Positions 16,952 through 26,161 of a stretch of 64,000 nucleotides of DNA are shown here, one piece after another (position 1 is the first letter of the stretch; the number at the start of each line of letters is the position of its first letter). The DNA is from Gallionellales bacterium GWA2_54_124. Its GTDB lineage: Bacteria > Pseudomonadota > Gammaproteobacteria > Burkholderiales > Gallionellaceae. The stretch is from the NCBI GenBank assembly GCA_001801025.1, contig MGWO01000007.1:496001-560000 (forward strand), given 5' to 3'. The translations under genes were made by a program, and so were the position numbers. The notes beneath the pieces are model-generated. The model saw only the letters and a list, made by a program, of their open reading frames with translations. It made no database searches and was not told the DNA's origin.

Positions 16952-18043
16952 ATTGTAGCAGATTGGGATTTGCGCTCTGACCGGAACTTTGCTGGCCTTG
17001 CTGTTGAGCCTGCGCAAATTGTAGCAGATTGGGATTTGCGCTCTGACCGGAACTTGTCCCATGCCATCACGGACAGTTGCAACATTGTAGCAGATTGGGA
17101 TTTGCGCTCTGACCGGAACTTCAGACTGATTCCTGTCAACAACGCACAAATTGTAGCAGATTGGGATTTGCGCTCTGACCGGAACAGCCGCACACGTCGT
17201 GAACGTAGCAGCGCGATTGTAGCAGATTGGGATTTGCGCTCTGACCGGAACCCTTGCTCGCCAGTTGCAGATGCTGCGCCTATTGTAGCAGATTGGGATT
17301 TGCGCTCTGACCGGAACACGGGTGAAAGTTCGGTGCGAATCGATTTGATTGTAGCAGATTGGGATTTGCGCTCTGACCGGAACAAGTGTTGGTCGCTCGT
17401 CTTTCATGTGCATATTGTAGCAGATTGGGATTTGCGCTCTGACCGGAACTTGGTTGAACCCATCGACCCCGTGGCAGTCATTGTAGCAGATTGGGATTTG
17501 CGCTCTGACCGGAACTCGGTCATTACCGATACTACCGCAAACAGGATTGTAGCAGATTGGGATTTGCGCTCTGACCGGAACGTGATGCGACCGTTGGTGC
17601 GGCTAAAGTCAATTGTAGCAGATTGGGATTTGCGCTCTGACCGGAACCCGAGATCCAGTCATAGAACACTCTAATCTATTGTAGCAGATTGGGATTTGCG
17701 CTCTGACCGGAACCTTGATATGCTTGGGCGAGTCAATGACCTGATTGTAGCAGATTGGGATTTGCGCTCTGACCGGAACTATATTCATCAGGGATCTCAT
17801 TGCGCTGTAATTGTAGCAGATTGGGATTTGCGCTCTGACCGGAACCACTCCTTGACGTAATCGCTCAGGGCCTTAATTGTAGCAGATTGGGATTTGCGCT
17901 CTGACCGGAACATCAGTGCATCAGCTTCGGCTTTAGCCTTGATTGTAGCAGATTGGGATTTGCGCTCTGACCGGAACAATACGCTGTTGAATTGCGCGTT
18001 AAACATCATTGTAGCAGATTGGGATTTGCGCTCTGACCGGAGC
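16952..18043 (-). CRISPR. Type II-C CRISPR array, 17 repeats and 16 spacers
   Basis: Repeats of 36 bp start every 66 bp from 16952 to 18008, so all 16 spacers are exactly 30 bp and all differ. On the plus strand each repeat begins ATTGTAGCAG and ends TGACCGGAAC. Sixteen are identical by eye; the last (18008-18043) ends AGC for AAC. The crRNA-sense strand is the minus strand: there the repeat starts GTTCCGG and ends TGCTACAAT, an extended -10 box identical to the repeat-embedded promoter of Neisseria, so each spacer can have its own start site. The minus-strand sense is also the one that pairs with the predicted tracrRNA. Long ORFs across the array are artefacts of the 66-bp period. Confidence 0.98.
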
Positions 18044-18433
18044 TAAGGTGCGTGAATATCTGCAAGGTGTCTGTTGGAAAAATCAATCCCACCAAATTGC
18101 TTGCCGGATAGCGGACGCTCCCCAAGGTTGGCTCTGTCTCGTTAGCTGACTTTCACAGTGCTAGCTTCACTGACTGATTTGGCCGAGTTGCCGCTATCGG
18201 TGGTTCCTTTCTTGTCTCGCCAAGAAAGGAACCGAAAGAAGGCGACCCGGTTTGCCGCGCCTGCGGCGTGCCTTAGATAGTCACAAACAAACGGGGCTGC
18301 GCAACTCGACCTCGCTACCGCTCGGGACTCGGTCAGTGCTCGCCTTAAAGCACCGTTTGTTTGTAACTATCTTCAGCGGCGCACACGGGAATAGGGATTG
18401 CCGGGTGAGGGGTATACCCCTCACCGTTCTGTT
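18044..18433. other. Intergenic region after the array, with hairpin repeat copy C
   Basis: No gene. The first 150 bases show nothing recognisable and would include any sequence upstream of the array in crRNA sense. From about 18202 to 18400 lies an inverted copy of the dispersed hairpin repeat. The remainder leads to the end of the aminotransferase gene. Confidence 0.6.
18202..18400 (-). repeat. Dispersed hairpin repeat, copy C (inverted, shorter)
   Basis: Opposite orientation to copies A and B. The long-stem arms are GATAGTCACAAACAAACGG (18276-18294) and CCGTTTGTTTGTAACTATC (18353-18371), 18 of 19 complementary. The small stem is GCCGC/GCGGC (18254-18267). A third stem is GGTTCCTTTCTT...AAGAAAGGAACC (18202-18233). 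Conserved blocks shared with A and B on the reverse strand include CGGTGC, GGCGAG, GCAGCCCCG and CCGGGTCGCCTT. Confidence 0.8.
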
Positions 18434-19627
18434 TTACGAGAGTGCTTTTTTGATGCGTTTGAGTGCTTCGACGAGGTTGTCCATCGAGGTGGCGAACGAC
18501 AGGCGGATATAGCCTTCGCTGCCGAAGGCTGAACCCGGCACGACCGCAACGCCGGCTTCCACCAGCAGGTATTCCGATAAGGCGATGTCGGTTTGCGCGG
18601 TGATGATCCCTTTGTTGAACAGGTTGGCGATTGCGACCCTCGCGTCGGGGAACGCATAAAATGCGCCGCCCGCCATCAGGCAACTCACGCCCGGGATCGT
18701 GTTCAATTCGTTCACGACGAATACATGGCGTTCGCGGAAGGCTTTGATCATCGGTGCGAGGCAGTTCTGGTCGCCGTTCAAGGCGGCTTCGGCTGCCACT
18801 TGCGAGATCGACGTCGGGTTGGAGGTGCTTTGCGACTGCACGTTTTCCATCGCGGTGATGATGGCTTCTGAGCCTGCCGCGTAGCCGATGCGCCAGCCGG
18901 TCATCGCATAGGCTTTGGAGACGCCGTTGAGCACCATGGTGCGCGAATACAGATCAGGACAGGCATCGAGAATGTTGACGAATTTTTCATCGGTCAGCGC
19001 GATGTGTTCGTACATGTCGTCGGTGGCAATCAAAATGTTCGGATGTTGTCTTAGCACTTCGCCCAGCGCCTTGAGGTCGTCCAGCGTATACACCGCGCCT
19101 GAAGGATTGCTTGGGCTGTTGATCACCAGCATGCGGGTTTTCGGCGTGATGGCGGCTTCGAGTTGTGCCGGCGTCAGTTTGAAACCCTGTGTGATATCGG
19201 TGTGAACGATGACGGGTTTGCCTTCGGCGATGATGATGATGTCAGGATACGACACCCAGTACGGCGCGGGAATAATCACCTCGTCGCCCGGATCGATCAC
19301 GGCGAGTGCCAGATTGAAGAAGCTTTGTTTGCCGCCGCAGGAAACCAGAATCTGCTTGGCCGTGTAATCGAGGTTGTTGTCGCGTTTTAACTTGGCGATG
19401 ATGGCAGTCTTCAGCGACGGCGTGCCGCCCACGGCGGTGTACTTGGTAAATCCTGCATTGATCGCCTTGATGGCGGCATCCTTGATGTGTTGCGGCGTGT
19501 CGAAATCAGGCTCGCCCGTTCCCAGTGCGATGATGTCACGGCCTTCTGCCTTTAGTTTTGCGGCGCGGGCGGTAACGGCAAGAGTAGGGGAGGGTTTGAT
19601 GGCCTGGACGCGTTTCGAGAGGGACAC
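18434..19627 (-). CDS. Class I aspartate aminotransferase
   Basis: PLP enzyme transferring the amino group between aspartate and 2-oxoglutarate; some relatives also use prephenate. The GTG start at 19627 (SD AAGGA) gives 397 residues, normal for the bacterial I-gamma aspartate aminotransferase; upstream in-frame codons lack a plausible start. Landmarks are GTGEPDFDTP, the aromatic PYWVSYPD, the SPSNPSGAV loop, the PLP-binding Lys in GVSKAYAMTGWRIGY, and a C-terminal GYIRLSFA. Monocistronic by context. Confidence 0.92.
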   Translation of the reverse strand: MSLSKRVQAIKPSPTLAVTARAAKLKAEGRDIIALGTGEPDFDTPQHIKDAAIKAINAGFTKYTAVGGTPSLKTAIIAKLKRDNNLDYTAKQILVSCGGKQSFFNLALAVIDPGDEVIIPAPYWVSYPDIIIIAEGKPVIVHTDITQGFKLTPAQLEAAITPKTRMLVINSPSNPSGAVYTLDDLKALGEVLRQHPNILIATDDMYEHIALTDEKFVNILDACPDLYSRTMVLNGVSKAYAMTGWRIGYAAGSEAIITAMENVQSQSTSNPTSISQVAAEAALNGDQNCLAPMIKAFRERHVFVVNELNTIPGVSCLMAGGAFYAFPDARVAIANLFNKGIITAQTDIALSEYLLVEAGVAVVPGSAFGSEGYIRLSFATSMDNLVEALKRIKKALS

Positions 19628-19708
19628 GGTATTTTTCCTTGGAGTATGGACAGTGGGCGGAATTATACACCTGAGAAGCGGGGTGCGGATTGCCGTACAA
19701 TGCCGCTC

Positions 19709-20689
19709 ATGGATACTCAACACCCTTTCAGTTTACTCACTCCCGATCTCGTGCTCGATGCGCTGGACAGCGCGGGGCTGGCCGGTGACGGTCGCCTGCT
19801 GGCGCTCAATAGTTACGAGAATCGCGTCTATCAGGCAGGCATGGAGGACGGGCCGCCGCTGATCGTCAAATTTTATCGCCCCGCCCGCTGGACCGATGAC
19901 GCGATACTGGAAGAGCAGGAATTTGTCGCAACGCTCGCTGCGCGTGAAATTCCGGTGGTGCCGGCCAATCTCATCAACGGCACGACCTTGCATGAATTCA
20001 ACGGTTTCAGGTTTTCAGTTTTCAACAGGCACGGCGGACGGGCGCCGGAGCTTGACCGCCCGGATACGCTCGAATGGATGGGACGTTTTCTCGGCCGCAT
20101 TCATGCGGTAGGCGCGCTAGAAACTTATGTTCATCGCCCGACGCTGGATATTGACAGCTTCGGCATCGAACCTGTTGCGTACCTGATGGCGAACGACTTT
20201 ATTTCGCCTGCCTTGCGCGAGGTGTATCGCGGAGTGGCCGCTCACGCGCTGGACGGGGTCAAGCGCTGTTTTGATCGCGCGGGAGAGGTTAAATCGCTCA
20301 GGCTGCACGGCGACTGTCATGTCGGCAACGTGTTGTGGACCGATGACGGGCCGCACTTCGTCGATTTTGACGACAGCCGCACGGGGCCTGCCATTCAGGA
20401 TTTGTGGATGCTGTTGTCGGGCGACCGCGCAGAGCAGACGCGGCAATTCGGCGATTTGCTGGCAGGCTATGAGGACTTTTATGATTTCAACCCGCGCGAG
20501 ATGCATCTGATCGAGGCGCTGCGCACCTTGCGGCTGATTCATTATGCTGCGTGGATCGCGCGTCGCTGGGACGATGCGGCTTTTCCGGCTGCATTCCCGT
20601 GGTTCAACACGGAACGCTACTGGCAGGATCGTATCCTGGAATTGCGCGAACAAATCGCGCTGATGGATGAAGCGCCGCTGCATTGCTAA
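19709..20689 (+). CDS. srkA: Stress response kinase A (YihE/RdoA family)
   Basis: Ser/Thr protein kinase of the APH/choline-kinase fold, reported to protect cells from stress-linked death in E. coli. 326 residues from ATG 19709 (ATG 19700 is an alternative), like YihE. Markers are YENRVYQ in the N-lobe, VKFYRPARW with the ATP-site Lys, the catalytic loop HGDCHVGNVLW and the metal-binding HFVDFDDSRTGP. It starts about 80 bases from the divergent aminotransferase start. Confidence 0.9.
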   Translation: MDTQHPFSLLTPDLVLDALDSAGLAGDGRLLALNSYENRVYQAGMEDGPPLIVKFYRPARWTDDAILEEQEFVATLAAREIPVVPANLINGTTLHEFNGFRFSVFNRHGGRAPELDRPDTLEWMGRFLGRIHAVGALETYVHRPTLDIDSFGIEPVAYLMANDFISPALREVYRGVAAHALDGVKRCFDRAGEVKSLRLHGDCHVGNVLWTDDGPHFVDFDDSRTGPAIQDLWMLLSGDRAEQTRQFGDLLAGYEDFYDFNPREMHLIEALRTLRLIHYAAWIARRWDDAAFPAAFPWFNTERYWQDRILELREQIALMDEAPLHC

Positions 20690-20735
20690 GGCTGCTTTGC
20701 CGATTTATAAATACTATAACGATTAGAAAGAATAT

Positions 20736-21278
20736 ATGTCTGAGGAAACCATCATCGCGGCAACACAGGACTGGCTGGAAAAGGCCGTCATCGGTTTGAA
20801 TCTGTGCCCGTTTGCCAAGGCCGTGCATGTCAAGAAACAGATACGCTATGTGGTGAGCAGCGCCACAACCGAGGATGCGCTGTTCGAGGAACTGATCGCC
20901 GAGTTGCGTCATCTGCAGGCTGCGGATCCTGATGAGATCGACACTACGTTGCTGATACACCCGTATGTGCTGACCGATTTTTTAGACTATAACGATTTTC
21001 TCGACGCGGTCGACATCGCCACCGCAGAGCCTGAATTTAACGACGCGTTTCAGGTCGCCAGTTTGCATCCGCAATACCAGTTTTCGGGCACCGAACTTGA
21101 TGACATCGAAAATTACAGCAACCGCGCGCCTTATCCGACCTTACATCTGCTGCGTGAAGCCAGTGTAGACCGGGCTGTGGATGCCTTCCCCGATGCCGAC
21201 CGTATTCCGGATGCCAACATCGAGATGCTCAAGAAGCTCGGACATGCAGGCTGGGAGAAGCTGGGACTGATCAAATAG
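20736..21278 (+). CDS. DUF1415 protein
   Basis: 180 residues, cytoplasmic. The DUF1415 pattern is clear: WLEKAVIGLNLCPFAKAV near the start, LIHPYVLTDFLDYNDFLD in the middle, LHPQYQFSGT and NRAPYPTLHLLRE later. Function unknown. It follows srkA on the same strand (46-base gap) and converges with rsgA. Confidence 0.9.
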   Translation: MSEETIIAATQDWLEKAVIGLNLCPFAKAVHVKKQIRYVVSSATTEDALFEELIAELRHLQAADPDEIDTTLLIHPYVLTDFLDYNDFLDAVDIATAEPEFNDAFQVASLHPQYQFSGTELDDIENYSNRAPYPTLHLLREASVDRAVDAFPDADRIPDANIEMLKKLGHAGWEKLGLIK

Positions 21279-21289
21279 ACCTGACGGCA

Positions 21290-22162
21290 TTACGCCTTGT
21301 TGGCGACGATCTGCTGAAATAATTCCAGTCGGCGCGCGTTGATGTCGCCCTTTGCGACCGCCTCCAGCAGCGCGCAGCCGGGTTCGTGCAGATGATGGCA
21401 GTCGCGGAAGCGGCACTGGCCTAAGTATTTGTCGAATTCGATGAAACCCTGTTCGATTTCGCCAACACTCAAATGATGCAAACCGAAAGCCTGTACGCCG
21501 GGGCAGTCGATCAGGCTGCTCTCTTCATCGAGTTTGTAGAGCTTGGCGTGGGTCGTGGTGTGTTTCCCCGAATCGAGCACGGTAGAAATTTCGCGGGTAG
21601 CCGCTTGCGCATCGGGCAGCAGCGCGTTGATCAGGGTGGATTTCCCCATGCCGGACTGGCCGACCAGCACGCTGGTGTGGCCTTGCAGCAAAGGGCGCAG
21701 CGTCGTTACATCCTGCAGGGCGGAGAGTTCCAGCACGTGGTAGCCGATGGCGCGATAGGGTGCCAGTTGCTGTCGGGCTGCCGCGGCGGGCGCGGGTAAG
21801 TCGCATTTATTCAATACGATCAGCACCGATAGATTCTGGTCGAATGCCGCGATCAGGCAGCGGGTGACGACTTCATCGCTGAAGGACGGTTCTGCGGCCA
21901 CCACGATGATGATCTGGCTGACGTTGGCCGCGATCAGTTTTGAGCGATAGGCATCCGAGCGGTGCAGCAAAGAGCTGCGCGGTGCGGTACGTTCGATCAC
22001 GCCCTGATTGTCGCCGCTTCGTTTAATGTCCACCTTGTCGCCGCAGACCACATCGCTCTTCTTGCCGCGCGTTAAACAAGGCAGCAGACTGCCGTCGGCC
22101 AATCTCACCAGATACTGGCGACCGAAGGCGGCGACGATGCGCCCGTTAAGGAGGCCCTCCAT
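21290..22162 (-). CDS. rsgA: Ribosome biogenesis GTPase RsgA
   Basis: Circularly permuted GTPase for late 30S assembly. 290 residues: N-terminal OB fold (about 1-70), then permuted G motifs in the order G4 NKCDLP, G1 GQSGMGKST, G3 DCPG, and a C-terminal zinc site made by CRFRDCHHLHEPGC. The start abuts the stop of the upstream cytochrome gene, so they are probably co-transcribed, as are rsgA and orn-region genes in many proteobacteria. Confidence 0.96.
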   Translation of the reverse strand: MEGLLNGRIVAAFGRQYLVRLADGSLLPCLTRGKKSDVVCGDKVDIKRSGDNQGVIERTAPRSSLLHRSDAYRSKLIAANVSQIIIVVAAEPSFSDEVVTRCLIAAFDQNLSVLIVLNKCDLPAPAAAARQQLAPYRAIGYHVLELSALQDVTTLRPLLQGHTSVLVGQSGMGKSTLINALLPDAQAATREISTVLDSGKHTTTHAKLYKLDEESSLIDCPGVQAFGLHHLSVGEIEQGFIEFDKYLGQCRFRDCHHLHEPGCALLEAVAKGDINARRLELFQQIVANKA

Positions 22163-22468
22163 TTATTTGAGGTTGTAATAACGGTTGAGATAGGCGCCTA
22201 AATGCTGCTCCTCCTGCGCGCTGAGATTAGCGCCCACATTACCGCTACATTGTTTGATCTGGGCGATCAACTGAGCAGGGTTATGTACCTTGCGGTTGGC
22301 GCGGGTGAACATCGCGTTTCCATCGCCCCCCAACATATCTTTATGGCAACTGTTGCACTGGTACTTGTCGAACAAGGCCTTGCCGGCAGACGCTTGCCCA
22401 TCCGGGAAAGGTGCGGCCTGCAGGCCTGTTGTACCCAGCAGCAATAGTAGTGCGGTGATCCGTTTCAT
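22163..22468 (-). CDS. Small periplasmic cytochrome c
   Basis: 101 residues from ATG 22468; the longer frame adds 21 residues without a signal. Signal peptide about 1-18 (ending LQAAP). Single haem site CNSCH (38-42), later a Met-containing DMLGGDGNAMF region and a C-terminal LGAYLNRYY helix, as in class I monohaem cytochromes. Likely a periplasmic electron carrier, partner unknown. Its stop is directly followed by the rsgA start codon. Confidence 0.88.
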   Translation of the reverse strand: MKRITALLLLLGTTGLQAAPFPDGQASAGKALFDKYQCNSCHKDMLGGDGNAMFTRANRKVHNPAQLIAQIKQCSGNVGANLSAQEEQHLGAYLNRYYNLK

Positions 22469-22478
22469 GATGTCTCTT

Positions 22479-23741
22479 TCAGAGTGATTGCAGGTGCCTG
22501 ATGCGAATTGCAGCAGGCGGGTGCGAGTCATAGAATTTTGAATACAAGGGGTCCGGGGTCAGCGTCGCGGCATTGTCCTGATACAGCTTGACCAAAGCGC
22601 TGACCAGATCGGCGGCACGGGTTTGTTTGGCTGCATAGGCGTCGGCTTCAAACTCGTGTTTGCGCGAATAGGCTGACATGACAGGGCTGATGAAAAAGCC
22701 GAATACCGGCATCACCATAAAAAACAGCAGCAGGGCCAGCGCGGTGTGCGCCTGTCCCGAACTTAGGGCAGGATCAACGCCCAGTCCCTGATAAAACCAT
22801 GTGGTGTTCATCAGCAGACTCAGCAGCCATAAAAACCCCAGACTCATCGCGAAAGTCGAGACGATGCGTTTTACGACGTGACGGTGTTTAAAATGCCCCA
22901 GTTCGTGCGCCAGCACCGCTTCTACCTCGTCTACGCTCAGCCGCTCGATCAGCGTGTCAAAAAACACGATGCGTTTAGATTTTCCGAAACCGGTGAAGTA
23001 GGCGTTGCCGTGCGCGCTGCGACGGCTGCCGTCCATCACGAACAGGCCGCTGCTGGTAAAGCCGCAGCGGGATAACAAGGCTTCGATGCGCGTTTTCATC
23101 GCCTCATCCTGCAAGGGGCTGAACTTATTGAACAGCGGAGCGATGAAGGTCGGGTAGAGGAACAGGATCAGCAGATTAAAGCCTACCCAGACGCTCCAGA
23201 CGTACAGCCACCAGTTGGCGCCCATCTGCTCCATCAGCCACAAGACGCCGAACAACAGCGGCAGCCCTAAAATGGCCCCGATCAGCAGGCCTTTTGCGGT
23301 GTCGAGCAGGTACAGTCTGAACGTCATCTTGTTGAAGCCGAAGCGCGCTTCAATGCGGAAGGTGCGATACAGATTAAAAGGCATTTCAAGCAAGGACGAG
23401 AGCAGCAGGACTGCGACGATGATCGCCATGCCTTGCGCAATCGGCTGGCTGAATAGGCTTTGGCACTGTACGGAAATCCACTGGATGCCGCCGCCTGCGG
23501 TGAAGGCGAGCAGCAGCAGGGCGTCGAACTGAATTCCCAGCGTCGAAAAGCGAGTCTTGGCAGTCGTATAGTCGGCGGCTTTCTGGTGGTCGGAGAGCTG
23601 AATTTGTCCGCTGAAAGCGTCCGGTACGGCTGTGCGGTGAGCGGCGATATGGGCCAGATGACGGTGCGCCAGCCAAAGTTTTAGCAGGGTAGACAGGGCG
23701 AGGACTTCGATAAAAAGGTAGGTGAATTGTGTGGCTGACAT
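22479..23741 (-). CDS. M48 family (Ste24/CAAX-type) membrane zinc protease
   Basis: Integral membrane metalloprotease. ATG 23741 gives 420 residues with about seven membrane helices. The zinc site is [12 protein letters not shown], with the third ligand in HEFEADAYA; a [26 protein letters not shown] segment is typical of the Ste24 branch. In bacteria these probably act in membrane protein quality control, since there is no prenylated CAAX substrate. It is divergent from orn, whose start lies about 80 bases away. Confidence 0.9.
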   Translation of the reverse strand: MSATQFTYLFIEVLALSTLLKLWLAHRHLAHIAAHRTAVPDAFSGQIQLSDHQKAADYTTAKTRFSTLGIQFDALLLLAFTAGGGIQWISVQCQSLFSQPIAQGMAIIVAVLLLSSLLEMPFNLYRTFRIEARFGFNKMTFRLYLLDTAKGLLIGAILGLPLLFGVLWLMEQMGANWWLYVWSVWVGFNLLILFLYPTFIAPLFNKFSPLQDEAMKTRIEALLSRCGFTSSGLFVMDGSRRSAHGNAYFTGFGKSKRIVFFDTLIERLSVDEVEAVLAHELGHFKHRHVVKRIVSTFAMSLGFLWLLSLLMNTTWFYQGLGVDPALSSGQAHTALALLLFFMVMPVFGFFISPVMSAYSRKHEFEADAYAAKQTRAADLVSALVKLYQDNAATLTPDPLYSKFYDSHPPAAIRIRHLQSL

Positions 23742-23823
23742 AAAGGTTATACGTTTTGGTAGTATGGGTAATCGCGGTTGTGACACAATACGCGTCCGAC
23801 CATTCTATACAAGCGCACGAATT

Positions 23824-24369
23824 ATGGCACAAAATCAAAACTACCTTGTCTGGATAGACATGGAAATGACCGGCTTAAGCCCGGATACCGATCGCATTAT
23901 CGAAGTCGCGATCGTCGTGACAGACAATAATCTGGAAACCATTGCCGAAGCGCCGGTGCTGGTCGTGCATCAGCCCGACAGCATCATGGACGCCATGGAC
24001 GCATGGAATAAATCTACGCACGGCAAATCAGGCCTGATCGAACGGGTTAAGGCATCGACCCTGGATGAAGCGGCGGTGTCGGCGCAAATGGTCGCATTTC
24101 TCAAGGAATATGTGCCTATCCGCACGTCCCCTATGTGCGGCAATTCGATCTGTCAGGACAGGCGTTTCATGGCGCGCTGGATGCCCGAATTCGAGGACTA
24201 CTTCCATTACCGCAATCTGGATGTCAGCACCCTCAAGGAATTGGCCCGCCGCTGGAAGCCCGATATGGCAAAAGGCGTCAAAAAGCATGGCAAACACGAA
24301 GCCCTCGCTGACATCTACGAGTCGATTGAAGAGCTCAAACATTATCGAGAGCATTTCATCAAACTTTGA
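23824..24369 (+). CDS. orn: Oligoribonuclease
   Basis: DEDDh 3'-5' exoribonuclease that degrades RNA dinucleotides, including pGpG, the product of c-di-GMP breakdown. 181 residues from ATG 23824, matching E. coli Orn. Exo I is WIDMEMTGL, Exo II lies in [10 protein letters not shown] and Exo III in [14 protein letters not shown]. This matters here because the window encodes c-di-GMP synthesis and an HD-GYP phosphodiesterase. Confidence 0.97.
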   Translation: MAQNQNYLVWIDMEMTGLSPDTDRIIEVAIVVTDNNLETIAEAPVLVVHQPDSIMDAMDAWNKSTHGKSGLIERVKASTLDEAAVSAQMVAFLKEYVPIRTSPMCGNSICQDRRFMARWMPEFEDYFHYRNLDVSTLKELARRWKPDMAKGVKKHGKHEALADIYESIEELKHYREHFIKL

Positions 24370-24406
24370 TTGCTTCCCGTCGCCGGCTTTTTTGAGGTTA
24401 TTTTAG

Positions 24407-26104
24407 ATGAGTTTAAAATTGAGCTGGCGGGAATTGGGTGTGCAGAAAAAACTGCACATCCTGATACAAGGTTCGCTGATCATCTTATTCGTTATCTCGA
24501 TGAACTGGGTAATAGAGCGTTTCGAGAAGCAGATTATCAGTCATGCCGAGCAGCGTGCGGATGAAACGGCGGACGGGCTGATTAACGGCATGAATTTGCT
24601 GATGCTGACCGGCGCGATATCGAACCCGCTCAATCGCCAGTTGCTGCTGGAAAAGACGCGACGTTCCGAGGGGGTGCGAGAGTTGCGCATCGTACGGGGC
24701 GATTCTGTTGTTTCTCAGTTCGGGCCGGGGCTGCCGGAGGAGCGCGCGCAGGACGAGATGGATCGAACAGCACTGGCCACCGGAAAATCGGCATTCCGGC
24801 GTATAGACGAACCGGGCAAACCGCCGATGCTGCGGGTAGTCGTGCCCTTCATCGCGCAAAAGGATTTTCGCGGAACGAACTGTATATCCTGTCACAATGC
24901 GGCCGAGGGCAGTGTCAACGGACTGGCCAGCGTCAATATCGATTTGAGTCAGGACATGGCTAATCTGGCTGACATTAAGCGCAGTTTGTGGATCGGTCAC
25001 ATATTGATTCAGCTGTTTCTTTCATGGCTGATCTGGCTGTTTGTGCGCAATCTGATTGAGCGGAATATCGCGGATCCTGTCAAAAAATTGAAGCTGACCA
25101 TGGCGGAAATACAGCACAACAACGATCTGTCCAAGCGGGCGGATGTCGATGAGCGAAATCCGGATATCGGCGATATGGCCCGTTCATTTAATTCCTTGCT
25201 GGGTACGCTAGAACAGGCCAACGAGCGGCTGGAACTGTTTGCCAAGATGTTTGAAAACAGCAGCGAAGCGATCATCATCACCGATGCGGATAAGCGTATT
25301 CTGACGGTGAATCCTGCGTTCGAACTAATCACTCAGTACCGCAGTGCAGAGGTCATCGGATCCGATCCTAAAATTCTGAGCTCGGGTAAGCAGACTGCCG
25401 AATATTATCAGGCCATGTGGTTGATAATAGAAAGCGCTGGCAAGTGGTCAGGTGAAATCTGGAATCGCCGCAAAAATGGTGAGGTGTATCCGCAGTGGCT
25501 GTCCATCGGTGCGGTTAAAAATCACAACGGGAAAGTGATTAATTATATTTCGCTGTTCTCGGATATCACTCAGCGCAAAGAGGATGAACATAGAATCGAG
25601 ATGCTTGCGCATTATGACGTGCTGACAAAACTGCCTAACCGCGCACTGTTTGCCGACCGTCTTCAGCATGCTTTGCAGGTTGCCGATCGCAGTCACCGCA
25701 AGGTCGGCCTGATGTTTCTTGATCTTGATAAATTTAAAGCCATCAACGACACACTGGGGCATTTGGCAGGCGATCAGCTTTTGCAATCGGTTGCGGAACG
25801 GCTTACACGTTGCGTTCGTCAGTCGGATACGGTGTGCCGGCAGGGCGGGGATGAATTCATGATACTGCTGGAAGAGATCAATTCGCCTCTGGACATCGAA
25901 GGAGTCGCTCAGAAAATTGCGCTAGAAATGTCACTGCCGCATCAATTGGGCGAAGAGGGGCGTATCGTCAGTTTCAGTATCGGTGCGGCTATTTATCCGG
26001 ATCATGCGCTAGACAGTGAAAAGTTATCGCAGTGTGCCGATCAGGCCATGTATCAGGCCAAAGAGGCCGGCAGAAATAATTTTAAACTGTACGGTGCCGG
26101 GTAA
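24407..26104 (+). CDS. Haem-c-sensing PAS/GGDEF diguanylate cyclase
   Basis: Inner-membrane enzyme predicted to make c-di-GMP. 565 residues: TM1 (about 17-36), periplasmic DUF3365-like sensor with a haem-c site CISCH (159-163), TM2 (about 194-214), HAMP (about 215-270), PAS (about 280-395) and GGDEF (about 400-560) with an intact GGDEF motif at 480-484. No EAL or HD-GYP domain. The covalent haem in the periplasm suggests redox or gas sensing (inference). It sits 37 bases after orn. Confidence 0.92.
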   Translation: MSLKLSWRELGVQKKLHILIQGSLIILFVISMNWVIERFEKQIISHAEQRADETADGLINGMNLLMLTGAISNPLNRQLLLEKTRRSEGVRELRIVRGDSVVSQFGPGLPEERAQDEMDRTALATGKSAFRRIDEPGKPPMLRVVVPFIAQKDFRGTNCISCHNAAEGSVNGLASVNIDLSQDMANLADIKRSLWIGHILIQLFLSWLIWLFVRNLIERNIADPVKKLKLTMAEIQHNNDLSKRADVDERNPDIGDMARSFNSLLGTLEQANERLELFAKMFENSSEAIIITDADKRILTVNPAFELITQYRSAEVIGSDPKILSSGKQTAEYYQAMWLIIESAGKWSGEIWNRRKNGEVYPQWLSIGAVKNHNGKVINYISLFSDITQRKEDEHRIEMLAHYDVLTKLPNRALFADRLQHALQVADRSHRKVGLMFLDLDKFKAINDTLGHLAGDQLLQSVAERLTRCVRQSDTVCRQGGDEFMILLEEINSPLDIEGVAQKIALEMSLPHQLGEEGRIVSFSIGAAIYPDHALDSEKLSQCADQAMYQAKEAGRNNFKLYGAG

Positions 26105-26161
26105 TCTTCCTGAGGTTTATACTTGCGCCGTGACACCGGTTGTTAACACGAGGAGATCGTC

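Noticed and set aside
16805-18009. Long ORFs across the CRISPR array on both strands (up to 289 codons, repeating IVADWDLRSDRN or FRSERKSQSATI)
   Set aside because: The repeat plus spacer period is 66 bp, divisible by three, so any stop-free frame in the repeat stays open. These are artefacts, not proteins.
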